From: a virus
IMG/VR virus record: IMGVR_UViG_3300004181_000048
Location: 1 to 23,644 of that record
Length of the DNA: 23,644 nt
Direction: 5' to 3' (one strand)
Shown piece by piece: positions 5,858 to 12,665 of the stretch. The notes beneath the pieces were generated by a model. That model was given only the letters and a program-made list of their open reading frames with translations, was not told the DNA's origin and did no database searches. The stretch's first letter is position 1, and each line of letters opens with the position of its first letter. A program made the translations under genes and the position numbers.

Positions 5858-8286
5858 TGTCAAATAAGCTCACCCCAATTCCATACATCGAGATTAGCAG
5901 GGCGGCACTCAGTAGTGCTGAAACGCTGCTTAATCGCTGGTTACCAAGTGGCAGGCGACAAGGCCATGAGTACAAATCCACTAATCCATTAAGAGCCGAC
6001 AATAAAGAGGGCTCTTTCTCAATCAATATTAATACTGGTGCTTGGGGCGACTTTGCCACCAATGATGCTGGTAATGATTTAATTAGTCTGTATGCCTACC
6101 TTGAAGGCTTGGAGCAATGGGAGGCTGCTATTGATGTGGCGGATCAGATTGCATTCAGCTTACCTGATGGCTGCAGACCTAAAACCAAAGAAGCTAAGCC
6201 GCGCCAAAAGGCTGTGGTTAACCCTGATGATGTGAAACAGGCTAAGCCTAAAGAAGAGTCGCCCTGGCATCCTGTGATTCCAGTGCCGTTGAATGCTGAA
6301 GCGCCACCATTAGCACATCCAGTACGTGGTTTGCCTGCCATGAAGTGGGAATACAAAGATGCTGATGGCCAGCTGCTTGGCTATATTTTACGTTTCAATA
6401 CCAGTGACGGTGGCAAAGAAATTACGCCGCTGACTTACTGCAAAAACTCAAAGACTAACAAACATGAATGGCGCTGGATGCAATGGGCTGAGCCTAAGCG
6501 TCCTTTGTATGGTTTAGATCGCCTAGCTGCAAAGCCTGAAGCTTATGTTTTGTTGGTTGAGGGTGAAAAGAGTGCGGATGCGCCTGCAGAGTTGTTTAAG
6601 GGTGTTTCATGTAGTTGGCCGGGTGGTAGCAAGGCCATTGAAAAGATTGATTGGGCACCTCTAGCAGGCAGAAGTATTTACGCATGGGCTGATTGTGATG
6701 CACAGCGTGAAAAGCTGACTAAAGCCGAAAAAGATGCGGGCATTGATGCTGAATCTAAGCCTCTATTACCTGAGCATGAACAACCAGGTATGAAGGCAAT
6801 GTTGCGCATTCGTGAAATATTACTCGCGCTTGATGCCAATACAAAATTTGAAATTATCGACATACCAAAACCATTAGATAAGCCTGCAGGATGGGACGTA
6901 GCAGACGCAATTGAAGAGGGCATAGATGCACTATCACTCAATGCGTTTATTACGAACGTGCGGCCACAAATCGATGCTGCTGAGCCTAAAAAAGAACAGT
7001 CAGAACCTAAAAATGGCGCGGATTCCGCTGCGGCGGATGAAGATGAAGATGGTCCAAAGTGGCGTAAATATCTGCTGAGAAAGCAGGAATCTATTGTGCC
7101 TTGCTTGGCCAATGTTTACGACATTTTAAAGAATGATGAGCGCTGGAAAGGCGTCTTTGGTTACGATGAATTAGCCCTTCAATCGGTAAAGCTGAAGGCT
7201 CCACCATACATTGATATTAAAGGCGAGGCCGGCGACTTTAGCGATACTGATGCTGCATTAATCTCGATGTGGATCACACGTCAATATCGGTTTAGCCCAT
7301 CGCCCGAAATGTGTAATAAGGCAGTTGAAACACTCTCGCACAGCAATAAATTTCACCCTGTCGTTGAATATCTGAAAAGCCTTGAATGGGATGGCGTAAA
7401 GCGTGTTGATACGTGGCTGCTGGACTTCTTAGGCGTGCCTTTGACTGCATACTCTAAGCGTGTAGCGCGTTGGTATTTGATGGGCATGGTGAAGCGCGTG
7501 ATGCAACCAGGCTGCAAGTTTGATTACTGCTTGGTGCTTGAAGGTGAACAAGGTCGGAAGAAGTCTAGCACTTTCAAAATTCTAGGCGGTGAATGGTTTG
7601 GTGATACCGATATCGACTTAAACCATAAAGACTCTATGTCGGCATTACGTGGCAAGTGGTTGTATGAGTTTAGCGAACTTGGCTCACTCGCCCGCGCTGA
7701 GTCGACGAAGCAAAAATCATTTCTATCGCGGCAAGTTGATGAGTTTCGACCGGTATTTGGTACGCGTGAGATTAAGGCACCTCGACAATTAGTGTTTGGT
7801 GGATCTACCAATGAAACTGAGTGGAATAAAGATTCCACTGGTGGGCGGCGTTTTTGGCCTATTACGGTGAATGAAGAGGTTGATACCGAAGGTTTGGAAA
7901 TGACGCGGGATCAGTTATTTGCTGAAGCTTTGGTGATGGTTAATGAAGGTTTAAAGAATTGGCCAACCGCTGAAGAGCAGAAAAAGATTTTCGATAAAGA
8001 GCAATTTAAGCGCGGTATCAGTGAGAGTTTTATTGAGGCGCTACACGAGCATGTGATGACCCACAACGGTGAATTTAGCCTGCATTACGCCGCTACTGAC
8101 TGGCTTAAATTTCAAATGAAAGACCTTACGCCTGCCACTCAAACCAGAATTGGCTCAGCTTTAATGAAGTTGGGCTGCACAAAGATAGAAAAACGCACCA
8201 ATGCAATCAGTCGGTTTTGGTATATGCCTCCTAAACATGATTCACATATTCAATCGAAAGTAGAGGATGACGATGTTAATTTCTAA
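5857..8286 (+). CDS. Replicative primase-helicase: Toprim-like N-terminus plus VapE (virulence-associated E) helicase domain, 809 aa
   Basis: The N-terminus (SFSININTGAWGDFA, then GNDLISLYAYLEG) resembles the primase-associated fold of phage DNA primases. A Toprim-like core follows: VEGEKSADA near residue 233 carries the catalytic Glu and WADCDA near 277 the D-x-D. An acidic linker lies at about 385-400. The C-terminal half (about 490-740) is a VapE domain, a superfamily-3-like ATPase: EWDGVKRVDTWL, then VLEGEQGRKKSST near 560 as the P-loop, DLNHKDSMSALRGKWLYEFS as the Walker B/sensor region, and STNETEWNKDSTGGRRFW. The P-loop lacks the usual glycine before Lys. The GTG start overlaps the upstream stop. 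It should prime and unwind phage DNA. The repeat array immediately downstream is its likely origin. Confidence 0.85.
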   Translation: MSNKLTPIPYIEISRAALSSAETLLNRWLPSGRRQGHEYKSTNPLRADNKEGSFSININTGAWGDFATNDAGNDLISLYAYLEGLEQWEAAIDVADQIAFSLPDGCRPKTKEAKPRQKAVVNPDDVKQAKPKEESPWHPVIPVPLNAEAPPLAHPVRGLPAMKWEYKDADGQLLGYILRFNTSDGGKEITPLTYCKNSKTNKHEWRWMQWAEPKRPLYGLDRLAAKPEAYVLLVEGEKSADAPAELFKGVSCSWPGGSKAIEKIDWAPLAGRSIYAWADCDAQREKLTKAEKDAGIDAESKPLLPEHEQPGMKAMLRIREILLALDANTKFEIIDIPKPLDKPAGWDVADAIEEGIDALSLNAFITNVRPQIDAAEPKKEQSEPKNGADSAAADEDEDGPKWRKYLLRKQESIVPCLANVYDILKNDERWKGVFGYDELALQSVKLKAPPYIDIKGEAGDFSDTDAALISMWITRQYRFSPSPEMCNKAVETLSHSNKFHPVVEYLKSLEWDGVKRVDTWLLDFLGVPLTAYSKRVARWYLMGMVKRVMQPGCKFDYCLVLEGEQGRKKSSTFKILGGEWFGDTDIDLNHKDSMSALRGKWLYEFSELGSLARAESTKQKSFLSRQVDEFRPVFGTREIKAPRQLVFGGSTNETEWNKDSTGGRRFWPITVNEEVDTEGLEMTRDQLFAEALVMVNEGLKNWPTAEEQKKIFDKEQFKRGISESFIEALHEHVMTHNGEFSLHYAATDWLKFQMKDLTPATQTRIGSALMKLGCTKIEKRTNAISRFWYMPPKHDSHIQSKVEDDDVNF

Positions 8287-8311
8287 ATTGCAGCCGTTTT
8301 CTATGCAAATG

Positions 8312-8572
8312 TTCCATACCTTCCACACCTTGGCTAAAAGGTATGGAAGGCTAGAATCAAGTGCTGGTGCGGCTCTTCCATACCTTCCATACGTTCCATA
8401 CCATTTTCACATACACATACATGGGCGCGCACATGCACACGCGCGCACGCACACGCGCACATGTTTTAAATCATCATTTCTAGTATGGAAGGTATGGAAG
8501 GTATGGAAGAACGTTGCAAGACAACGGCTTTCAGGTTCCATACCTCAACACTTAGGTATGGAAGGTATGGAA
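8312..8572. repeat. Mirror-symmetric array of twelve 9-bp iterons (GGTATGGAA); candidate replication origin
   Basis: Nine exact and three one-mismatch copies of GGTATGGAA or its complement TTCCATACC. Reverse copies: 8312, 8321 (TTCCACACC), 8376, 8385 (TTCCATACG), 8394, 8536. Forward copies: 8340, 8482 (AGTATGGAA), 8491, 8500, 8555, 8564. The blocks read 2R-1F-3R-3F-1R-2F, and every block pair is centred exactly on 8442, with spacers of 10 and 27 bases on both sides although the spacer sequences differ. The array fills the 288-bp gap between the primase-helicase gene and the next gene. The AT-rich stretch 8464-8481 could be an unwinding element. Origin function is inferred; a ParB-type centromere is the main alternative. 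Confidence 0.8.
8408..8464. other. Alternating purine-pyrimidine (Z-DNA-prone) tract at the centre of the iteron array
   Basis: From 8425 to 8464 the bases alternate purine and pyrimidine without a break for 40 bp and are mostly GC and AC steps; 8408-8423 alternates as well, interrupted only by a GGG. The symmetry centre of the array (8442) lies inside the tract. Such sequence is the best known former of left-handed DNA under negative supercoiling. Confidence 0.7.
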
Positions 8573-8574
8573 CT

Positions 8575-8877
8575 ATGCTAGTTCACACTGAGTTTGAAAT
8601 GCCGGTGGTTAAGTCTAAAGAGCAACGTGCAGCTGAGGTTCGTGCGGCTATGCCTGAGTGTTCTGCGATGGTTGATGAAATGCGTGCTTTGTTTGGTGAT
8701 GATGTGGTGGTGCTGGCAATGACTGAAGGCGACAAAGAGATTAAGCCTAAGAATTACAGATCTGATAATGATTATCCAATGTGGATTGGTCCAGATAGAT
8801 TCTTTGAATTGAAACGTCTTGGTGATAAAGCTTTTGAGAGTGCAAATGGAAAGGTTAAAAATGCCGCTAGAAAATAG
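8575..8877 (+). CDS. Hypothetical phage protein, 100 aa
   Basis: The protein (MLVHTEFEMPVVKSKEQRAA...) has a helical N-terminus followed by MVDEMRALFGDDVVVLAMTE and a basic C-terminus (GKVKNAARK). I do not recognise a family. I chose the ATG at 8575, where an AAGG of the last iteron unit serves as Shine-Dalgarno nine bases upstream. An ATG at 8599 is possible. The in-frame ATG at 8485 would translate the iterons (MEGMEGMEE) and is rejected. Its 3' end overlaps the next gene by 17 bases. If repeat-binding proteins cover the array, they would also cover this ribosome site. Confidence 0.65.
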   Translation: MLVHTEFEMPVVKSKEQRAAEVRAAMPECSAMVDEMRALFGDDVVVLAMTEGDKEIKPKNYRSDNDYPMWIGPDRFFELKRLGDKAFESANGKVKNAARK

Positions 8878-9076
8878 TTATGCATTGCCTGTGAGTTTAT
8901 ACCGTGATCCAGCTGAAGTATGTGAGCGTCAGCAGCTGAAGGAATTAGGTTGCCTAGCTTGTGAATCACATACGCACTTGTTGGGCAAGGTGGTGTGTAC
9001 TGACGCTAGAAAGTTAGACAACAAGAATGTGCCGCGTATTGGTAGTAAGTGTAAGTATTTTGAGTTGAAGGCTTAA
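8861..9076 (+). CDS. Small cysteine-rich phage protein, 71 aa
   Basis: The protein starts MPLENSYALPVSLYRDPAEV and contains five cysteines: AEVCE, GCLAC, VVCTD and SKCKYF. These could bind zinc or an iron-sulfur cluster. Similar small Cys-rich proteins occur before the antiterminator gene in several phages, from memory. The ATG at 8861 has AAAGG seven bases upstream. It overlaps the end of the previous gene, and its TAA shares a base with the ATG of the Q-like gene. No catalytic motif is visible; function unknown. Confidence 0.65.
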   Translation: MPLENSYALPVSLYRDPAEVCERQQLKELGCLACESHTHLLGKVVCTDARKLDNKNVPRIGSKCKYFELKA

Positions 9077-9447
9077 TGATGACACATGAATATATCAAAA
9101 GCTTATTGTCTACATGGTCTGAATGGAGAATTAGACGCACTGATGGTGGGAGTGGATATCCAAGTAAATCAGCTTTTCTTACTATACCTGGTGGTGGTTC
9201 ATGGATATCAGAGATTGATTCACAATGTTATGAAGTTGATGATGCGGTATGTCAGCTAGAGATTGATTACAAAGATGTCATTATTAAACACTATACTCAG
9301 ACTGGTACTAAGCAGCAGAAAGCTGAGCGATGTGGATGTTCAATCAGAACTTATGATGCTCGGTTAATTAAATCCTTTGAGCTAATATTAATTAAGTTGA
9401 ATGAATTAAGAAAAGTAAAAGAGTACAGACGTCTGCATAATAGATAA
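9076..9447 (+). CDS. Probable late-gene antiterminator (Q-like), 123 aa
   Basis: A small basic protein with a C-terminal helix-turn-helix-like segment (YKDVIIKHYTQTGTKQQKAE, then GCSIRTYDARLIKSFELI), which resembles sigma region 4-like and Q-type antiterminators of phages. The N-terminal part contains SWISEIDSQCYEVDDAV. Sequence similarity alone is weak. The context is strong: it is the last gene of the rightward early operon, and directly after it come a promoter and a terminator, followed by all packaging and structural genes. In lambda-like phages Q loads on polymerase at that promoter and carries it past the terminator. The ATG overlaps the preceding stop (TAATG). Confidence 0.6.
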   Translation: MMTHEYIKSLLSTWSEWRIRRTDGGSGYPSKSAFLTIPGGGSWISEIDSQCYEVDDAVCQLEIDYKDVIIKHYTQTGTKQQKAERCGCSIRTYDARLIKSFELILIKLNELRKVKEYRRLHNR

Positions 9448-9466
9448 AAATACTTATTAAAAAAGA

Positions 9467-9496
9467 TTGACACCTTCTGCCGATTTATAATAAGAT
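9467..9496 (+). promoter_or_regulatory. Candidate late promoter (pR'-like)
   Basis: A consensus -35 TTGACA at 9467-9472 is followed by overlapping -10-like elements: TATAAT at 9486-9491 (spacer 13, short) and TAAGAT at 9491-9496 (spacer 18). Transcription would start near 9503, about 55 nt before the end of a terminator. Two -10-like elements in a row recall the promoter-proximal pause element used by Q proteins. Confidence 0.55.
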
Positions 9497-9527
9497 TCTG
9501 TTATTGTTTTTATAAATGAAACTATAT

Positions 9528-9558
9528 AACCCGCAATCATTTGATTAGCGGGTTTTTT
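9528..9558 (+). terminator. Strong terminator just after the late promoter (tR'-like)
   Basis: AACCCGC-AATCA-TT-TGATT-A-GCGGGTT: a 12-bp stem with one bulged A, followed by TTTTTT. It lies about 25-55 nt downstream of the predicted late start site and immediately before the HNH gene. Without antitermination only a short RNA of about 55 nt would be made. Confidence 0.8.
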
Positions 9559-9572
9559 GTTGCCCAAATCAT

Positions 9573-9950
9573 ATGCCAACAGCAGCACCTAAACCTTGTA
9601 AACAAATGGGTTGTCGGGCGCTAACTACATCTGGTGCATATTGCGGTGAGCATAAGCGAGTAGTACAAAAGCAAATTGAAGTTAAGCGTGAATCATCCAC
9701 TCAACGTGGTTATGGTTATCGCTGGCAACAGACAAGCAAAGGTTTTCTTAGAGCACATCCGTTGTGTCAGTGTAAAGATTGCTTAGAAGGCGTGAAGCAA
9801 TTGAAGGCTGCAACTGTTGTTGATCACATCATTCCGCATCGTGGTGACATGGTGCTGTTTTGGGATCGCAACAACTGGCAATCGATGGCTAAAGAATGTC
9901 ACGACCGAAAGACTGCAACAGAAGATGGTGGCTTTCGAGGCATAGGGTAG
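9573..9950 (+). CDS. HNH endonuclease of the packaging module, 125 aa
   Basis: The core is VVDHIIPHRGDMVLFWDRNN, then WQSMAKECHDRKTATEDGGF: His85 preceded by Asp84, an Asn at 101 and His110 form the HNH metal and catalytic site, with Cys65, Cys70 and Cys109 as likely structural zinc ligands. An N-terminal C9/C14/C24/H27 group looks like a second zinc knuckle. In HK97-type cos phages an HNH protein encoded next to terminase is needed for specific cos cleavage and packaging. The gene starts right behind the late terminator; no Shine-Dalgarno is evident at the ATG at 9573. It is followed by a 263-bp non-coding region and then the small terminase gene. Confidence 0.88.
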   Translation: MPTAAPKPCKQMGCRALTTSGAYCGEHKRVVQKQIEVKRESSTQRGYGYRWQQTSKGFLRAHPLCQCKDCLEGVKQLKAATVVDHIIPHRGDMVLFWDRNNWQSMAKECHDRKTATEDGGFRGIG

Positions 9951-10104
9951 GGGGTAGTAAATCTCTACAGCTTTTAGCCTCTAGACCGTATGCTTAATCA
10001 GATTTTTTTGTGCGGGAATTAGATCATAGGGGGGGGTGTTTAGCACTCCCATTATTGAAAGAATACAACCCAGAGCTGATGCTCTTTGAAGGGTTGCATA
10101 TGTG

Positions 10105-10139
10105 AAAGGCCATAGTGAGGAAACTCATTGTGGCCTTTT
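10105..10139 (+). terminator. 15-bp hairpin with GAAA tetraloop
   Basis: Arms AAAGGCCATAGTGAG and CTCATTGTGGCCTTT pair over 15 bp with two G-T wobbles around a GAAA loop. Only TTTT follows, so it may be a weak terminator, an RNA stability element, or part of the packaging site. The wobble pairs and GNRA loop favour function as RNA. Confidence 0.5.
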
Positions 10140-10192
10140 GCATTTCTGCTACCTGATGCATTGAGCCATAACGTGAATGAAGTTTAAAGCTT

Positions 10193-10204
10193 CCCCACGT
10201 GGGG
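10193..10204. promoter_or_regulatory. Perfect 12-bp palindrome CCCCACGTGGGG over the TerS ribosome site
   Basis: The GGGG half is the only Shine-Dalgarno-like sequence for terS (nine bases before its ATG). Pairing of the two halves, or protein bound to the palindrome, would hide it. Confidence 0.45.
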
Positions 10205-10213
10205 TAAATAATT

Positions 10214-10768
10214 ATGAAGCCAGGACCAAAACCAACACCATCTAACGTTCACCAACTTTACGGCAATCCTAGCAAAAAGCCATTGCATCAACTGATGGAT
10301 ACTTTGCAGCCTGAGATTGAATTGCCTGGTTGCCCTGCGCATTTGCTGCCGGAAGCCAAAAAAGAGTGGAAACGTATTGGTGAAGAATTAAAACGCTATG
10401 GCTTGATCTCCAAATTAGACCGCGCAGCGCTTAGTTTGTATGTGCAAAGCTGGGCTGAGTTGGTATATGCAGAAAAAATGCTCAAACGTAACATGGAGCG
10501 CGCTGCTGTAAAAATTTTAGCAGCTGAAGCAGCTGGCCAAGAATACGTTGGCGGTGACGGTATGACTGAAATGACGACTAACGGCAATATTATTTACTCG
10601 CCTTACTGGGTGATAGCGAATAAAGCCCGTCATAACGTAGATAAATTTCTAAGTAACTTTGGCATGTCGCCTAGTGCGCGCAGCCGCGTAACACCAAGTA
10701 ACCTTTTACAACAAGCATTGTTCGATGATGATGATGCACCTAAGACTGATACATTTGCCAATATATGA
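10214..10768 (+). CDS. terS: Terminase small subunit, P27 family, 184 aa
   Basis: The protein opens with MKPGPKPTPSNVHQLYGNPS, the signature of P27-type small terminases, followed by CPAHLLPEAKKEWKRIGEEL and DRAALSLYVQSWAEL, the conserved helical DNA-binding and oligomerisation core. The C-terminal part ends in an acidic tail (FDDDDAPKTD) likely to contact TerL. It recognises the packaging site, probably in the region directly upstream, and hands the DNA to TerL. The ATG follows a GGGG inside a palindrome. Its stop overlaps the TerL start by ATGA. Length is normal for the family. Confidence 0.9.
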   Translation: MKPGPKPTPSNVHQLYGNPSKKPLHQLMDTLQPEIELPGCPAHLLPEAKKEWKRIGEELKRYGLISKLDRAALSLYVQSWAELVYAEKMLKRNMERAAVKILAAEAAGQEYVGGDGMTEMTTNGNIIYSPYWVIANKARHNVDKFLSNFGMSPSARSRVTPSNLLQQALFDDDDAPKTDTFANI

Positions 10769-12480
10769 TTAAAGACTTCGCCGCTATTGCAACGCAATAT
10801 GCGCAAGATGTCGTTAATAGCAATATTCTCGCTTGTAAATGGGTACGTTTAGCCTGTAAACGGCATCTTACAGACTTGGAAAAGTCTCAAGATGATAATT
10901 ATCCATACACTTTTAACCCTGAATTAACAGATATTAAGGGCAAGCAATACTATCCAGCGCAAAGAATATGTGCGTTTGGCGAGAAAATGCCACACATTAA
11001 AGGTGATTGGGCGTCGCGTAGACAACTGATTAAGCTTGAACCGTGGCAAGTTTTCATTCTAGCGGTGAGCTTTGGCTGGATTAAGAAGTCAACTGGCAAG
11101 CGTCGCTTCATTGCGATCGACTTATTTGTGCCGCGCAAGAATGCAAAGTCCACTATAGCTGCCATTATTGGCCTATACATGCTAACGGCTGACGGTGAAT
11201 TTGGTGCTGAAGTATATAGCGGCGCCACCAGTAAGGATCAAGCGCTAGAGGTTTTTATTCCAGCACGATTAATGGCAGTGGGTACGCCAGAATTCAGGTC
11301 TTATTATGGAGTGGTACCGAATAAATCAAACTTGGCTGTGGTTGATACAAATAGTCGATTTGAACCGGTCATTGGTAATCCTGGTGATGGTGCTTCGCCT
11401 TCGTGTTGGATCGTTGATGAGTATCACGAGCATACAACAAATGCCATGTATGAAACAGGCAACACGGGTATGGGCGCGAGGTCGCAACCAATACTTTTAG
11501 TCATTACAACCGCTGGTGTCAATATCAGCGGCCCATGTTATCAGCACCAAATACAGCTACAAAATATTCTATCAGGCGTAATTGAGAATGATAGACGCTT
11601 CGGCATCATCTACACGATGGATGCTGAAGATGATTGGACCAGTGAAGAGGCACTACGCAAGGCAAATCCAAACTTTGATATCTCGGTCAGTGCAGAATTC
11701 TTACTTGCGCAGCTGCAAGATGCTTTAGCAGATCCGCGTAAGCAAGCAATTTACAAAACAAAGCACTTAAATATTTGGGTAGCCAGTGCATCACCGGCAT
11801 TTAACTTAGAGAATTTACAAAACTGTGGTGATCCAACATTGCAGCTAGAAGATTTTAGGGGTGAGTCCTGCTATATCGGCAATGACTTGGCTTCAAAAGT
11901 AGATATCGCTTCAACTGTATTTGAATTTATCCGTGAAATTAACGGTAAAAAACACTATTACGTCTTCACTAAAAATTACTTACCTGAAGCCGCTGTAGAA
12001 AAGCCAGAAAATGCACATTATCGCGGCTGGGTGATTGAAGGTCATTTGACTCAAACACCAGGCAATATGATTTCACTTTCTCATATTGAAGAAGACACGC
12101 TAGAGGTTTCTGAAAAAGTACAGGTTGAAGAGATCGCAATGGATGCCTGGGGCGCACGTGAAATGGCGCCCAACTTGCAAGAGTTAGGCTATACCGTGAT
12201 TGATGTACCAATGAACGTGAAGTATTTAAGCGAGCCAATGAAGGATATTGCAGCCCTTATTGATGATGGTCGCTTTCATCATGATGGTAACCCAGCATTT
12301 ATTTGGATGATGAGTAACGTTGAAGTAGTACCGGATCGGAATGACAACTGGTTTCCACGTAAGAACAGCACTGAAAAGAAAATTGACGCTGCAATCGCTT
12401 TAATTGTGGCACACGGACGCGCGATGTTAGGTGAGAAAAGCGCTAACGTGATTGATAATTACGAAATCATGGTGATATGA
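10765..12480 (+). CDS. terL: Terminase large subunit (HK97-type, Terminase_1), 571 aa
   Basis: The motor ATPase domain has an atypical Walker A VPRKNAKST at 122-130, as is normal for this family, and a Walker B CWIVDE with catalytic Glu219, followed by HEH. LLVITTAG near 246 is the coupling motif. The C-terminal RNase-H-like nuclease has GNDLASKVD (Asp near 372), MDAWGA (Asp near 459) and KKIDAAIALI (Asp near 542). It translocates DNA into the prohead and cuts it. The start overlaps the TerS stop (ATGA) and the end overlaps the next small gene in the same way. Length is as expected; no damage is seen. Confidence 0.95.
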   Translation: MIKDFAAIATQYAQDVVNSNILACKWVRLACKRHLTDLEKSQDDNYPYTFNPELTDIKGKQYYPAQRICAFGEKMPHIKGDWASRRQLIKLEPWQVFILAVSFGWIKKSTGKRRFIAIDLFVPRKNAKSTIAAIIGLYMLTADGEFGAEVYSGATSKDQALEVFIPARLMAVGTPEFRSYYGVVPNKSNLAVVDTNSRFEPVIGNPGDGASPSCWIVDEYHEHTTNAMYETGNTGMGARSQPILLVITTAGVNISGPCYQHQIQLQNILSGVIENDRRFGIIYTMDAEDDWTSEEALRKANPNFDISVSAEFLLAQLQDALADPRKQAIYKTKHLNIWVASASPAFNLENLQNCGDPTLQLEDFRGESCYIGNDLASKVDIASTVFEFIREINGKKHYYVFTKNYLPEAAVEKPENAHYRGWVIEGHLTQTPGNMISLSHIEEDTLEVSEKVQVEEIAMDAWGAREMAPNLQELGYTVIDVPMNVKYLSEPMKDIAALIDDGRFHHDGNPAFIWMMSNVEVVPDRNDNWFPRKNSTEKKIDAAIALIVAHGRAMLGEKSANVIDNYEIMVI

Positions 12481-12665
12481 ACATTAAAATTTTCAACTAC
12501 TGCATCATTACTGGCTGGCTTATGTTGGTGGCTGGCAGCATGATACTCAGCATCGGTTGGGGCTTAATTGTTGGCGGGCTTTCTATGATATTTTTAACGC
12601 TGCTAGGCATTAAAATTGCTGGGATTATTGAATCACCGGCAGTAACAGATAAGGCGGAAAACTAA
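12477..12665 (+). CDS. Small two-helix membrane protein between TerL and portal, 62 aa
   Basis: Two hydrophobic segments (about residues 8-26 and 29-49) separated by a short glycine turn are followed by a polar tail ending in DKAEN. It overlaps the TerL stop by ATGA and shares one base with the portal start (TAATG), so it is embedded in the packaging operon. Small membrane proteins at this spot occur in other HK97-like phages; their role is not known to me. It could tether packaging to the membrane, but this is speculation. Confidence 0.7.
   Translation: MNIKIFNYCIITGWLMLVAGSMILSIGWGLIVGGLSMIFLTLLGIKIAGIIESPAVTDKAEN

Larger units (their letters stand above)
9941..10213. other. Non-coding structured region between HNH and TerS: candidate cos / packaging site
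   Basis: No gene fits here on either strand. The first 80 bases have a G-rich run (TAGGGGGTAG), then AAATCTCTAC, CTAGACCG and a T7 run before GTGCGGGAATTAG. From memory this succession resembles the conserved block between HNH and terS in cos-type HK97-like phages. Further on come a hairpin with GGGGGTG/CACTCCC arms (10032-10050), a second with CAACCC-AGAGC arms (10066-10096), the GAAA-loop hairpin at 10105-10138 and a 12-bp palindrome at 10193. The cohesive-end cut itself cannot be placed from sequence alone. Confidence 0.5.

Noticed and set aside
6678-7112. 144-codon minus-strand frame inside the primase-helicase gene
   Set aside because: Serine-rich shadow of an intact, well-recognised plus-strand gene; no ribosome site.
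8312-8572. CRISPR array
   Set aside because: Units are 9 bp, occur in both orientations and are often directly adjacent; there are no unique spacers of regular length and no cas genes.
8312-8572. Miniature inverted-repeat transposable element
   Set aside because: The inverted blocks are spaced 9-mers, not continuous terminal repeats, and no target duplication was seen at the ends. Not fully excluded.
8485-8574. Earlier ATG for the 100-aa gene, giving an MEGMEGMEE N-terminus
   Set aside because: The extra residues are only translated iterons; the ATG at 8575 has a suitable upstream AAGG.
8267-8581. A 104-codon plus-strand frame across the iteron array
   Set aside because: It reads the repeats and the alternating tract as low-complexity peptide (WKVWKVWK, HIHIHGRAHAHA), has no ribosome site and contradicts the symmetric DNA arrangement.
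9467-9491. Late promoter with the perfect TATAAT as its -10
   Set aside because: The spacer to TTGACA would be only 13 bp; the overlapping TAAGAT at 18 bp is more likely to act with that -35, though TATAAT may serve as a pause element.
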